64,000 nucleotides of DNA from assembly GCF_000331305.1 (NCBI RefSeq), contig NZ_KB217478.1:7719481-7783480 (forward strand). Direction: 5' to 3'. The notes under the pieces were generated by a model, which ran no database searches, had not been told where the DNA came from, and saw nothing but the letters and a program-made list of their open reading frames with translations. Below are positions 1-9,078 of the stretch, piece by piece; position 1 is the stretch's first letter, and each line of letters opens with the position of its first letter. The position numbers and the translations under genes were made by a program. Source of the stretch: Calothrix sp. PCC 7103. Its GTDB lineage: Bacteria; Cyanobacteriota; Cyanobacteriia; Cyanobacteriales; Nostocaceae.

Positions 1-589
1 TCTTTTAATGTATTTTTGTGGTGATTTGTATAACATTTTTTATCTCTTAGGCAGACTTAATAAACTATAACAGGATTCAGAAATATAAATTGCTTAAAAG
101 CCGATTTTTAAAGCTTTTACAGCAAAGATTTTACATCTGAGCGTTTGACTGTAGCCAAACTTCTATTCTTAAATATAGTGTTACAGGCGCCCGCCGTCGG
201 CGCGATTTAATAACGCGCCCTCCGGTTTTATTAGTAAGTATTAGATAGTATTTATATATTAATCTAGATTTTTTTAATTGATAGTTAGATTTAGGAAAGT
301 GATAAATTGTTGTTCACCACTTAATAAATGAATCGAATTCACGTTGATGTATAGTTGATACGTATTGGTATTGATGTAGGCGCCGACCGTGTTAATCGCC
401 ATCACCAAAGCGTGAAAGCCTATCATACCAATACGTTTACCTTGGAGCGGATGCTTAAGTAAGTGCCATTCAACCCTACTATCACTATCATTTATCTTTG
501 CTGCTCACCCTAGACCAACTGGTTCATTGGGCATGATGTTTTTCTTCTTAGCTGCTGTATGGCTTGAACTTTTCTAGCAACAATCTCCT
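1..589. other. Gene-free region with two inverted repeats
   Basis: I see no convincing gene here. A GC-rich hairpin at 199-219 (GGCGCG / CGCGCC around an A/T loop, followed by a short T-rich tail) could be a terminator of a gene lying left of the window. A second inverted repeat pairs 361-371 with 425-435 (CGTATTGGTAT / ATACCAATACG) and encloses a GGCGCC site; it resembles a small mobile palindrome. The rest is A/T-rich spacer. Confidence 0.5.
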
Positions 590-1315
590 TTGAAAAATCA
601 AGAACATTTAAGCCTGGAACAAAAACAGAGCAATTACAGAAACTATAGAACAAAAAGTATAAAATTTAACTCCTTTGAACCAGCAAAAATGACACAACTC
701 AGGGAACCTCAAGAAACACAAAAAGTTAGAACACACTCACCAAAACCACCTAGTGGCTGGAATCGCTTTAAGTGGTATGGACCTGGGCTGATTTGGATGA
801 TTTCTTCCGTCGGTTCTGGTTCGGTGCTATTCAGCCCCAGAATTGGTTCGCGTTATGAGTATGGTTTGTTGTGGATGGCACTGATTGTTATCTTTTTTAT
901 GTGGGTAATGATTCGGGAAGTTGGTTGGTATACAGTCGTCACAGGCAAAACTATTTTGTCTGGCTACCGTGAGTTATCAGGACCGAGAAATTGGGCAATT
1001 TGGTTAATTTTCCTACCCCAGTTGCTTGCTTGTGTAGTCACAGTTGCTGGAATTGCTGCCCTGACAGGCAGTACCTTAATGATTGCTTTTCCTGGCAATC
1101 AAGCACTTTACGCAACTCTCGTGATTATCCTTTCATTAATTTTGGTAGTTTCGGGACGTTATAAAATTGTTGAACTAGCAACTTCTGTGATGGCAGGTGT
1201 TTTGGTTTTAGCGGCAGTGGTAACCGCAGCCCGTGTATTTCCACAGATTGAACAATTAGCAGGGGGTGTTGTTCCAGGTCTTCCAGATGATTTTGATTTA
1301 GCCAGTTTTAACTGA
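590..1315 (+). pseudogene. Truncated Nramp-family transporter (N-terminal half)
   Basis: The 241-residue product carries the start of an Nramp-type metal-ion transporter. After a polar leader of about 60 residues come GPGLIWMISSVGSGS and then an alternation of hydrophobic helices (about residues 68-85, 92-110, 135-160, 165-185, 195-215). Family members are usually above 400 residues, so about half the membrane domain is missing. In this copy the canonical DPGN metal-binding motif of helix 1 is replaced by GSGS, as in non-canonical Nramp-related proteins, so the substrate is uncertain. Reading starts at a TTG; an ATG at 689 is an alternative. The frame stops exactly where the tail of an unrelated oxidoreductase begins (1314), so an internal deletion is the likely cause. 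Confidence 0.6.
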
Positions 1316-1577
1316 CCTTCGCAGTCCACAGCAATTTGATTATGCAGCACAATTTGTCAAACCAGATGATATGTATGAGTCTGTTAAGATTTAAAGTGAC
1401 CCGCAACAACATATTGATTGGTTACAAAAATACATAGAACTCGGTTTTGACAATATTACTCTACACAACGTCAACAAGCAGCAACAGCGATTTATTGAAG
1501 TTTTTGGAGAAAAAGTTCTTCCTGCACTTGTTCAGGAACAATGTCTTCAAACAGCTTCTTTAGTCTCCTCTAGGTAA
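1314..1577 (+). pseudogene. C-terminal remnant of LLM (luciferase-like) oxidoreductase
   Basis: Read in a frame offset from the transporter, this stretch gives about 87 residues typical of the end of F420/FMN-dependent LLM-class oxidoreductases: a VKPDDMYESVKI segment, then SDPQQHIDWLQKYIELGFD, then IEVFGEKVLPAL. An in-frame TAA at 1392-1394 interrupts it, and there is no start codon or N-terminal barrel. It is a dead remnant left when the Nramp-like gene and an LLM gene were joined by a deletion of perhaps 1.5 kb; the deletion size is inferred from usual family lengths. Confidence 0.6.
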
Positions 1578-1621
1578 TTATTACCTTGTCATTTCACTTT
1601 AGTTTTAATTAGTGGTAATTT

Positions 1622-1810
1622 ATGAACAGAAAATTGATTTTTCTAGCCTCTATTTTTGGTTTAAATATGCTGATGGGCGCCTGTCAGCCAGCTACTGACC
1701 CAGGAACAACTACAGCCCCACCAGACGGAACAGCAGTCCCACCCGCTGGAACAGGAACTACAGTCCCACCAGCCGGAACAGAAACTACAGTCCCACCGAC
1801 TCCCCGTTAA
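1622..1810 (+). CDS. Small Pro/Thr-rich lipoprotein
   Basis: The 62-residue product has a lysine-containing N-region, a hydrophobic core and the lipobox LMGAC with Cys21 as the predicted lipidation site. The mature part is almost wholly an imperfect repeat of the type VPPAGTGTT. It is predicted to be exported and anchored in a membrane with an extended, disordered tail. I do not recognise a function. It stands alone between gene remnants and could itself be the N-terminus of a decayed longer lipoprotein. Confidence 0.55.
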   Translation: MNRKLIFLASIFGLNMLMGACQPATDPGTTTAPPDGTAVPPAGTGTTVPPAGTETTVPPTPR

Positions 1811-1912
1811 AATTTTACTTGCTTAATATTTAAGTGTTAGGTTCTTAACTTCTTAAAGAATGCCGTTGGCTTTGAAGGGGGTTAAAAACCTTCATTTCAG
1901 ATAAATTTATTG

Positions 1913-1941
1913 GTAGAGACGCGATTCAATCGCGTCTCTAC
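1913..1941. repeat. GTAGAGACGCGATT-type palindrome
   Basis: Nearly perfect palindrome GTAGAGACGCGATT / AATCGCGTCTCTAC with a short centre. The same unit occurs at 5260-5287, 8937-8964, 25838-25865 and partly 31415-31438, with variant arms at 29733, 41832 and 52250. It is a dispersed intergenic repeat common in filamentous cyanobacteria. Confidence 0.85.
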
Positions 1942-2129
1942 AAGACCTGAAATAACGTAAAATTTAATTGATAGGTGATGCCCTATTTGAGATTATCACT
2001 CTTAAAAAAGCGGTTCTTTCGTACATAGCGTGCTAAATTTTAATTCAAATCGATAATTATCCTTTATCCTCAAGGCTTACAGGCACTTATATTTGAAATT
2101 TAACTAATTTTATCGTTATACTTAAAACA

Positions 2130-2248
2130 GGTAAGAAATGTCATTCTGAGCGTAGCGTAATGCGGAGCATTTGCCGCAGGCTAGAATCTCTAAGATGCTT
2201 CACTGCACTACTTTTCGTTCAGCATGACAAAGTTTATATTTTACCCAT
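2130..2248. repeat. TCATTCTGAGCG hairpin element, copy 1
   Basis: A roughly 119-bp element whose outer arms pair GGTAAGAAATGTCATTCTGA with a right arm ending in TTTTACCC. A close copy lies at 37290-37408, including the inner stretch GCGGAGCATTTGCCGCAGG. It is a MITE-like, non-coding dispersed repeat. Confidence 0.75.
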
Positions 2249-2349
2249 TAGCATTATATCAAGGTAATAATGCCTGTAAGATGAGTATAGTAAGGCTTTT
2301 AAACTAATTTCTTAACAGATTTAGCACGCTAAGTACGGAAGAACCAATA

Positions 2350-2640
2350 TTAAGTTTTATATTTATTATCATCTTTAAGTAGTATAAAATCTTGTGGTGT
2401 CAGTGAAAGTATAAAGCTGTTAAAGTTAACATGAATCAGCCAGCGATTACTAAACCTATCGTTAGATAGTTTTTCTTGACTGAGTACAATCCCCTCAAAC
2501 CCTGCAACATAGGGTGGGTAGAGAATTAAAACTTTATCTTTTAATTTAATTATTTTGGGGTCAGATGATATTGTTTTTAGCATACAATTTATTATTTGAT
2601 TGCAATGCACTTGATAATGGATATTGTTTACAAAGTACAA
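2350..2640 (-). CDS. Small conserved-looking hypothetical protein (KOW-like)
   Basis: The 96-residue product has no signal peptide or membrane helix. Its C-terminal 70 residues follow the pattern of small cyanobacterial proteins with an SH3/KOW-like fold: a basic-hydrophobic segment KLKDKVLILYPPYVAGFEG, a spacer, RWLIHVN and the ending SLTPQDF. Translation may start at an internal ATG (near 2583), giving 77 residues. It stands alone between intergenic repeats. I recognise the pattern only loosely and do not assign a role. Confidence 0.5.
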   Translation of the reverse strand: MYFVNNIHYQVHCNQIINCMLKTISSDPKIIKLKDKVLILYPPYVAGFEGIVLSQEKLSNDRFSNRWLIHVNFNSFILSLTPQDFILLKDDNKYKT

Positions 2641-3156
2641 TTAACAGTTAAAAAATAGTTTAAAGGTTTAAACCGTTCGTTACTAGCAAAATTGCGTTCA
2701 TTGTTACATTTCATTTTATAGAATTTAATTTTACATCACATATTTCAATAGACAGATTTTAATGTTAAGTTTATCTGTATTATTTAATACAAAAACTTTT
2801 ATGTTGCGCTTCGGCTGATTTGAGCAAGTAAATATGAAACAACTCCATAAGAAATCACTTTATTTTCACATTTGTTGTCAACACTAGAATTAAAACATTC
2901 AACTGGTGCGCTTAGGCTACAAGTATTATTGCTATGTAACATTGTGTAAATTTTTATACACTAATATTTATATGTACTAATTACGTAAGTTCTTCTTATA
3001 AATACATAAAGGATATTGAACCTATCTTTCAAAATTACGATGGGCACCCGCACTGAGGAAAAAATATACACTTAAGGCAAATGATTTGCGACCACTTTAT
3101 CCGATAAAAAGTTGTAAATATAAATTAAGCAACATCCAATATAGGAGTTAGAATAA
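2641..3156. other. A/T-rich intergenic region upstream of PAD gene
   Basis: No gene or clear repeat was seen in this 516-bp A/T-rich stretch. It presumably contains the promoter of the deiminase gene, whose ribosome binding site (AGGAG) lies about 10 bp before its ATG. Confidence 0.5.
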
Positions 3157-5145
3157 ATGAGGAGTTTTTTACAAATTCAAACATATCATGACCCTGACTC
3201 AAGTAATAAAGATATAAATAGGGACTATGAGGGTGTTTTAGTTGCTGGTCAGCCATTGCAAATATCTTTAGAAAATCTTGCGCCTTCTCTTGACACATTT
3301 GTTACTTTCAAAACACGGGGAGAAGTCGAAGTTTACTCTAGTACTAATCAACTCATTTCTCTACAAACCCCGGTTCCTGTTGAACAAGTTTCAGAAATTT
3401 CCCTTATAGCAAGAACTTTTAGCGATAGGCTAAAAGACCGTTCTTTAGAAATAACTTTTCAAAATGATGCTGGTCATCAACTGAGTCAAGCTACACTCCA
3501 CTTAACTTGTCTTCGTATTTGTCTAGATGTGGATGCAGACCGAGATGGAATTATTGAAGAAAATAATCCTCATAAAAAAGATTGGCAATGGGGGATTAAC
3601 GGTCATGGTGCAGTTATATTAGTTAATAAAGATTGCGATGTTGTTAATTCTGATGGTCAAGATAATGACAATCTTAAAGGACTGCTAGATTTAAAAGATT
3701 TAAGCTTTATGATTGTTCGTCGAGTTGGCTTAAAAAATTTGCCTGATGGATGCGAAGTTTACTTATCAGTTAACCAAGACATTGCCAAACGAATTCGCAT
3801 TTATGATGAATTAGATAAAAATGGCGATGAGTTAATAGGGGCAAAGATAACAAAAGCAAAAATTATAGATACTGACCGAGACATTCTCCTTGCTGTAGAA
3901 GGATTGAGTTATCCCGATGCTGATTTTAATGGTATAGTTGAGATTACTTTAAATCTCATGAAAGATGGAGAAATAATTGGCAGCGACCGTGTAGTTTTTC
4001 GAGTTGCTCCTTGGATGATGACTCCCAATACTTTATCTCCAATAAATGTCTTCGTTTCTCGTTTATCTAACGGAAGTAACGAAGAATTTATCGAAGAACT
4101 GAGAAAAGTTGTGGGTAAAGCCAACGCGCAGCTAGACCCTGTTCCTTTTGAGTTTCATCAAGACGACCCTTGGATGCGAGATGAAATTGAAATTGGTTAT
4201 ACTCAGGGACCAGGACGCTTTATGCACGTAATTCTTGATTCGCCTCGCGACCGTGGGTTAGACCACTTAGCCAAACGTCATTTAATGGGAACTGACTTTG
4301 GTTATATAATTCGTAAAAGCTGCGAAGAGGTTACAAAGTTAGACTCTTTTGGTAATTTAGAAGTTTCTCCACCAGTAACCGTGAAAGGTGTTAATTATTC
4401 CTTTGGTCGGATAATATTTGGGGGAACGCGCGCAGAAATTATTGAAAAGCCACGTCGAAAATTAAAAGTGTTACGTGATTTTTTCTTTGCCCAAGAAATT
4501 CAAGCTCCTTTTGAAATTTTTTCTGACTGGCTTAGTGTAGGGCATATAGACGAATTTATGAACTTTATTGGCGCCGCTAGCCCTAAAGGATTTAAGTTAA
4601 TTTTAGCCAGTCCAGACAAATGTTACGAGCTTCTCAAACGTTTACGAGAAGAAGGGCATTCTCAAGCTTTATTGCGGCAAGGTAAACAACTTGATGACAA
4701 CCCTGCTGATATTAGCGTGGCAGATGTTCTCGAAAATGAAGAATTAGCCCTTAATAACCAACGCTTTCAAGAATATATTAACTGGAATCGAGAGGTTTTG
4801 AAACAGGAATTGGATTTAAGTGAACAAGATATTATCGAATTACCCACTTTGTTTCGAGATGATGGCGAAGGCCGAGCTAAAAGTTTTTTCCCAAACATGG
4901 TAAATATGGTTGTTCTCAATCAGCATTTGGCTATTCCCAAACCATTTGGACCCAAAGTTAATTCTCAATGTCAATTTGAAGCTTATGTTAAAAGTCTTTT
5001 AGAACCTTTGGGTAAGGAATGTCACTTTATTGATGATTGGGACACTTATTTTCGAGAAGGAGGGGAAATTCATTGTGGTACTAATACGAGTAGACAACCT
5101 TTTTCTAAAAAATGGTGGGAGATTGAACCGAAATTTTTGAAGTAA
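3157..5145 (+). CDS. Peptidylarginine deiminase (PAD), calcium-dependent type
   Basis: The 662-residue product matches the length and order of vertebrate PADs: an N-terminal beta domain, a middle calcium-binding domain and a C-terminal alpha/beta-propeller. It would convert protein arginine to citrulline. All four catalytic residues can be placed: Asp342 in WMRDEIEIGY (human PAD4 Asp350), His463 and Asp465 in VGHIDEF (His471, Asp473) and Cys640 in GGEIHCGTN (Cys645). The acidic run at residues 124-137 followed by DWQWGINGHGAVILVN corresponds to the PAD calcium-site region. There is no signal peptide, so it should act in the cytoplasm. An AGGAG ribosome site supports the ATG. The gene is monocistronic and intact among decayed neighbours. 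Agmatine deiminases are much shorter and lack the first two domains. Published phylogenies propose that animal PADs descend from cyanobacterial genes of this kind. Confidence 0.93.
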   Translation: MRSFLQIQTYHDPDSSNKDINRDYEGVLVAGQPLQISLENLAPSLDTFVTFKTRGEVEVYSSTNQLISLQTPVPVEQVSEISLIARTFSDRLKDRSLEITFQNDAGHQLSQATLHLTCLRICLDVDADRDGIIEENNPHKKDWQWGINGHGAVILVNKDCDVVNSDGQDNDNLKGLLDLKDLSFMIVRRVGLKNLPDGCEVYLSVNQDIAKRIRIYDELDKNGDELIGAKITKAKIIDTDRDILLAVEGLSYPDADFNGIVEITLNLMKDGEIIGSDRVVFRVAPWMMTPNTLSPINVFVSRLSNGSNEEFIEELRKVVGKANAQLDPVPFEFHQDDPWMRDEIEIGYTQGPGRFMHVILDSPRDRGLDHLAKRHLMGTDFGYIIRKSCEEVTKLDSFGNLEVSPPVTVKGVNYSFGRIIFGGTRAEIIEKPRRKLKVLRDFFFAQEIQAPFEIFSDWLSVGHIDEFMNFIGAASPKGFKLILASPDKCYELLKRLREEGHSQALLRQGKQLDDNPADISVADVLENEELALNNQRFQEYINWNREVLKQELDLSEQDIIELPTLFRDDGEGRAKSFFPNMVNMVVLNQHLAIPKPFGPKVNSQCQFEAYVKSLLEPLGKECHFIDDWDTYFREGGEIHCGTNTSRQPFSKKWWEIEPKFLK

Positions 5146-5166
5146 TTAGTAATTAATTGTATTCGC

Positions 5167-5250
5167 ATGGAGAAAAAAATTATGAAGTTACAGCGAATTT
5201 TAATATTACTTGTAACAACCGTTAGTGTTGCTAGTGGTCTGTGTCATTAA
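5167..5250 (+). pseudogene. Signal-peptide stub of a truncated exported protein
   Basis: A 27-codon frame encodes a leader (internal Met, then KLQRILILLVTTVSVASG) resembling the start of the exported methyltransferase at 41208. It runs into the first MITE-like repeat (from 5233), which supplies the last residues and the stop. The rest of the gene is missing, so this is probably a MITE-truncated gene. Confidence 0.45.
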
Positions 5251-5336
5251 TTTTGGTTTGTAGAGACGCGATTAATCGCGTCTCTACAAGGTTTTGATAT
5301 TAGCGAAACTCCCCAAAACTTTTGATACAAACCACT
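5233..5336. repeat. MITE-like inverted repeat A
   Basis: A 104-bp element with arms AGTGGTCTGTGTCATTAATT and an imperfect complement ending ACCACT. It contains a GTAGAGACGCGATT palindrome (5260-5287) and directly abuts a second element with the same kind of arms. Confidence 0.7.
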
Positions 5337-5451
5337 AGTAGTCTGTGTCAAAAGTTTTGGTGTGTTCACTTCTCTTATTTCTTCCTTTGCGCCCTTCGCG
5401 TACTTGGCGGTTCGTTTTTTGTACTCCCCAAAACTAATGACACGAACTACT
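5337..5451. repeat. MITE-like inverted repeat B
   Basis: A 115-bp element with arms AGTAGTCTGTGTCAAAAG and an imperfect complement ending GAACTACT. It is related in its ends to the preceding element but has a different core (GCGTACTTGGCGGTT-type sequence, also seen near 45370). The two are head-to-tail, suggesting repeated insertion at one spot. Confidence 0.65.
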
Positions 5452-5453
5452 AG

Positions 5454-5840
5454 TTACCACAAAGCTCGTACACCATTATTACCATCATTATTATCATTGT
5501 CTTGGACACCTGGTGTGGTTGTACCTGGTGTAGTTGTACCCTGTGCGGGTTGATTAACACCAGGGTTCGTAGGTGTAGTTGTATCTTGCACGGGCTGATT
5601 TATACCAGGGTTAATATTGTCAGTCTCTGTTGTGGGGGTTGTGTAAGGATTATTCTGCTGCTGACCGACACCAGGTGAGGTTTGAGCAACATTATTCTGG
5701 TTATAAGGATGCTCACTGAAGATGGAAGGGTTGGGATTAGCTTGAGCTTTGCTTGGAACACTAAATAAAGCACTTACACCAGCAATACCAATTAAACTTG
5801 CAACAATTTTTAAAGTATTACTCAGATTTTTTGTATTCAT
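5454..5840 (-). CDS. Secreted low-complexity protein
   Basis: The 128-residue product has a clear signal peptide (basic start, hydrophobic core to about residue 27, then SKAQA as probable cleavage region). The mature part begins NPNPSIFSEHPYN and continues as a Gln/Pro/Thr/Asn-rich region with a loose repeat NPGVNQPAQGTTTPGTT. The leader resembles leaders of cyanobacterial fasciclin-type secreted proteins, but no fasciclin domain is present, so it may be a shortened relative. The stop codon lies two bases from a MITE-like repeat, so the C-terminus may have been altered. Confidence 0.6.
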   Translation of the reverse strand: MNTKNLSNTLKIVASLIGIAGVSALFSVPSKAQANPNPSIFSEHPYNQNNVAQTSPGVGQQQNNPYTTPTTETDNINPGINQPVQDTTTPTNPGVNQPAQGTTTPGTTTPGVQDNDNNDGNNGVRALW

Positions 5841-6292
5841 TGCGAAAATCTCCGATTATGTGCAAATAGCTCTGTCATAAAATCAAATTCGCTCAAAATA
5901 ATTGATAAATTGCAGAAATTTGCAGGTTGCAGAAAGTAGAAAAACAAGCCAAAGTGCTGTAAACTAGGCAGCTTACTATGCAAATGTATTCTATTAACTT
6001 GAATTTTTTTACAAGTACAAAAAAACCATCAAGTTCAACAGTTTGTTTTTTCTACAATCATTAATTTTTTGAGAAATTATTTATTGACAGCAACTACAAT
6101 CTACTGAATTACATCAAGCTTAAAAACAATGCTTTTGATAATGCTCTATCTATAGTATGATTAACATATTTATTTAAATAGTTATTTTTGTAGAGGAAAT
6201 GCCTTAGATGGCTTCTTATTAATGATTTCATCTAACGTGTTACAACTGATTTCATTTTGAAATAATAAGAAGATATACCAACCTTTGTAATT
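5841..6292. other. Intergenic region between divergent genes
   Basis: A 452-bp A/T-rich spacer between the divergently transcribed low-complexity protein and L,D-transpeptidase genes. It should hold both promoters. I see no repeat, RNA or additional frame I can support. Confidence 0.5.
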
Positions 6293-6820
6293 ATGTTGAG
6301 TAATCCAAGCAAAATAATTAGTTTTGTATTGCTATTTGGAGTGGCTTCAAATCTAGTTATTTATCAACCCTCCGAAGCATCAGAGCGAAGATTCGCTCCT
6401 TCAAAAACTTCTCAATCTCAGCCTTCCCATATTTCTAGGTTAGAGGTTAATTTGAGCCATCGTCGAGTAAGAGTTTATCGAGGAGGAACTGTGATTAAAA
6501 GTTATTCTATTGCAGTTGGGCGCCGTAACTGGGAAACTCCCACAGGTAATTTTCAAGTACTCCAGCTATTGCAAAAGCCAAAGTGGATTAATCCTATGAC
6601 AGGAAAGTCAATCCCAGGAGGGGCACCCAGTAATCCTTTAGGGAAACACTGGATTGGTTTTTGGACAGACGGACGAAATTGGATTGGGTTTCATGGTACT
6701 CCTAACCCTGAAACAGTCGGAACAGCAGCTTCTCACGGTTGTTTGCGTATGTATAACAAGGACATTGAGGAATTATATAAAGTGGTGAGTTTGGGAACAC
6801 CTGTAACTGTGGTTAAATAA
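6293..6820 (+). CDS. L,D-transpeptidase (YkuD family)
   Basis: The 175-residue protein has an N-terminal hydrophobic export signal (about residues 8-24) and one YkuD catalytic domain from about residue 48. The signature is complete: His134 in GFHGTP and His148/Cys150 in the SHGCLRM box, Cys150 being the predicted nucleophile. Such enzymes form 3-3 peptidoglycan cross-links or attach proteins to peptidoglycan in the periplasm. It is a minimal single-domain member without a LysM or peptidoglycan-binding domain. The start codon is ATG. No operon partner is evident. Confidence 0.88.
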   Translation: MLSNPSKIISFVLLFGVASNLVIYQPSEASERRFAPSKTSQSQPSHISRLEVNLSHRRVRVYRGGTVIKSYSIAVGRRNWETPTGNFQVLQLLQKPKWINPMTGKSIPGGAPSNPLGKHWIGFWTDGRNWIGFHGTPNPETVGTAASHGCLRMYNKDIEELYKVVSLGTPVTVVK

Positions 6821-6877
6821 CTGAATTCTTTCTTCAGCCAGATGCTAGTAACAATAAGTTAGTTATATCAGACATAA

Positions 6878-6896
6878 TCACTTTTTAATCACATTT
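6878..6896 (+). promoter_or_regulatory. TCAC 11-bp direct-repeat operator, site 1
   Basis: TCACTTTTTAATCACATTT: two TCAC boxes spaced 11 bp, about 93 bp upstream of the small membrane protein start at 6990, with TATAAC about 10 bases downstream as a possible -10 element. It is one of eleven similar sites in the window. Confidence 0.6.
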
Positions 6897-6989
6897 AAGC
6901 CATATAACTCTTAGTAGAAATGATTTGCTTTTGCAAAAAGAATGTTTGTGATTTTTAATCAGTAGAAAAAAACTACTAGTGAGGAAACT

Positions 6990-7133
6990 ATGCGATTTCG
7001 CACGATTCTCATCCTCATCTCCGTGCTAGTCTTTATTGGCTTTTTAGGTTTTCAGCTAGAACTGACTTTACCAGGAAGACCACCAAACATTAACACCACT
7101 TACAATACCTTCGCCAAATTTAAGAACTGGTAG
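6990..7133 (+). CDS. 47-residue single-span membrane protein
   Basis: An ATG preceded by GAGGAAACT opens a 47-residue frame: a basic start (MRFRT), a hydrophobic helix at about residues 5-22, then a short polar tail. It could be a small membrane or signal-anchor protein. Because a degenerate IS4 element follows about 20-60 bp downstream, it could equally be the truncated N-terminus of a longer exported protein. The upstream TCAC operator and the good ribosome site suggest it is, or was, expressed. Confidence 0.5.
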   Translation: MRFRTILILISVLVFIGFLGFQLELTLPGRPPNINTTYNTFAKFKNW

Positions 7134-7194
7134 AGCAAGCACTAGCAGGGTGTATGCGCCCTAAATTGGTGACTCTATGGAAAATATTTGCTTT

Positions 7195-8481
7195 TTATAC
7201 TGGGTCTGGTTTTACCGGAAGGAGTTTTATAGTTTCCTCAACATATTTGTAACCTCGGAACAGTGCTTTCAAATCCGTAATACTAAAATCTGGATTAAAC
7301 TTACGAAAATCAATAAGCAAAATTTGTGAAACATTAACCATGAAAAATGCAAGATTAGCCGCGTTTGTAACTGCTGTTTTTCCAACATTCATAAAATCTT
7401 CTAGCCCCCAAAATTGTTTAGCGTCTCGGTAATTGAACTCAATTTGAAATCTCAAACTATAATAATCAATTAACTTCTCATGACTGAGGTTTAGGTCTGT
7501 TGAAAATAACACCGCATGAGTTCGTGTTAAAGTTTTCATATTTGTTCGTACTAGGATGACAACATTTAATGCTTGACAATACTCCTTGTGTAGAAGTTGT
7601 GCTTGGTAAATATCTGTACGAATGTCATCTTTAATATTAGTTTCTTTGAAAAAGCGCTCTGGTATAAATGAATAGTTAATTTTCTCCCCGTACTTACGTC
7701 GAGACTTACGGGTCGGGTCTGGATTCTCGTAAGGTACATATAAAGCAGAGTCATGACGCATTTTACAAATTAGATGTAAACCTACCTGCCGAGCCATAAC
7801 TACGGCTTTATTATTTCCGAAATAACCGTCTAGTACTAAATATGTCAATGGTAAAAAGTTACTGATTTTTTTCAGTAAATCCTGAACCAGACGACGAATA
7901 CGTAGAAAGTCTGGTGTTAAAATTACTTCTTTCTTATCCTTTGTCTTACTTCCCTTTGGGCGCCCACCTTTCTTTTTTATAGTTCCTTCTTGAGACTCAT
8001 TTTTAGATGCTTTGGGCTTTTCTATTATTTTTTTGCTTTATCTTCTTTTGGTTTTATAATTTGCTCTACGCTGATAGGAAATGCTTTTCTTTGCTCGATA
8101 CTTACAAGGGATAATGTAAAAAAAGATAATCCGAGTATGGGTTTCTCATACAAGGATGAGAAAAATCTATCAATCCCATAACTTTTTTCTCCTGCTTTAC
8201 GCTCCTACTACTTCATCCCCTGCTAATATATATGTCTCTTTGCTACGAAATATATGTTCTTTAAAAAATACCCAAAAAAGCACTGCCCAAGGTAGTGATG
8301 AAGCAAAGAAACGTTGTATTGTTCGATAACTCCCTCCCTTTCCACACCACCGTGATATGCCCAGCATGGTTATTCTTCCGCTCATAGCCAGCATTGCTGA
8401 TATGATTCTGTTCCACCGTCGTAAAGTTGTTCTAGTCGTGTGTCGTTGTAAGCATTCCAATAGTGCTAATATATCTGGCAT
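7195..8481 (-). pseudogene. IS4-family transposase, frameshifted
   Basis: Read from about 8481 the frame begins MPDILALLECLQRH and reaches the first catalytic Asp in GDEVV near 8200. There a frame change and in-frame TAA interrupt it. The other frame continues through KPKASKN, GGRPKGSKTKDKK, the second Asp in YLVLDGYFGN and the Glu of the IS4 Y-x2-R-x3-E-x6-K signature (YSLRFQIEFNYRDAK), ending at 7195. The enzyme is otherwise complete, so a single recent frameshift inactivated it. A run of six A lies near the break, but the stop precedes it, so programmed slippage is unlikely. I could not define the terminal repeats. The element sits against a damaged gene at about 8540-9064. Confidence 0.75.
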
Positions 8482-8582
8482 GGGCTTTCTGTGGTGATTG
8501 AGTTGTAGTTTGGTACACATAACTCTACTACAGAAGGTCCTCTTTATTTTGGCGAAGGTATTGCACTTACACACCTTTTACA

Positions 8583-9064
8583 CAATCTCCACCACGAGGA
8601 GTTGGCTCTTATGATGTGTTAGGGTATTCAGTCTCTAAACAAGAAGCTAGCAAACTATTACAAATCCAAGCAGGACAGAAAGCACTTTCCCCTGATAACG
8701 GCGCCGTTAAAGTTACGGAAGAATTGATAGATTTAGGGCGTGATGCTTTTTACCAAGAAACATTCGGTAATGAAATTCTATTTACAGATGTTGTAGGTAT
8801 TCTGGATGGTCCTATCAATTTACGCAGTATCGTCAAAGCTGTTCTAAGCTTGAAAGGCAGGGAACTACTAACTTGCAAGTTCCTATAGACGACGATATTA
8901 TATCATGTCCGGGTACATAACTATAATAAAACCATCGTAGAGACGCGATTAATCGCGTCTCTACATTGTCGGGAATTATGGGCAAGCAACCGGACATGAT
9001 ATTACTGTAGGAAATCGTACTTTCAAAGCGGGTACAAGACCCCACGCCAGGAAACCCTGGTATC
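8583..9064 (+). pseudogene. Degraded gene of unrecognised product, split by a MITE
   Basis: One frame (8583-8860) gives a plausible conserved protein segment containing YDVLGYSVSKQEASKLLQIQ, then DLGRDAFYQETFGNE and VVGILDGPINLRSI. After a one-base frame change it continues TTNLQVPIDDDI to the MITE edge at about 8899, and resumes beyond it as TVGNRTFKAGT before a stop. The start is lost on the IS4 side. The MITE lies within the codons for DDI-TVG, so the gene was probably still readable when it inserted. It vaguely recalls exported haem-type proteins, but no haem motif is visible and I do not assign a function. Confidence 0.5.
8900..9002. mobile_element. 103-bp MITE with ATATCATGTCCGG ends, copy 1
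   Basis: Perfect terminal inverted repeats ATATCATGTCCGG / CCGGACATGATAT enclose a GTAGAGACGCGATT palindrome. A second copy lies at 25801-25904 with the same ends and core. It has no coding capacity, so movement would depend on a transposase elsewhere. Confidence 0.85.
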
Positions 9065-9078
9065 AATAGTGTGATTAA

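Noticed and set aside
3157-5145. Agmatine deiminase
   Set aside because: Those enzymes have about 350 residues; this one has the two extra N-terminal domains and calcium-site pattern of PADs.
7195-8481. Programmed frameshift in the IS4 transposase
   Set aside because: An A-run is present, but the in-frame stop comes before it, and IS4 transposases are normally read from one frame; a simple inactivating mutation explains it.
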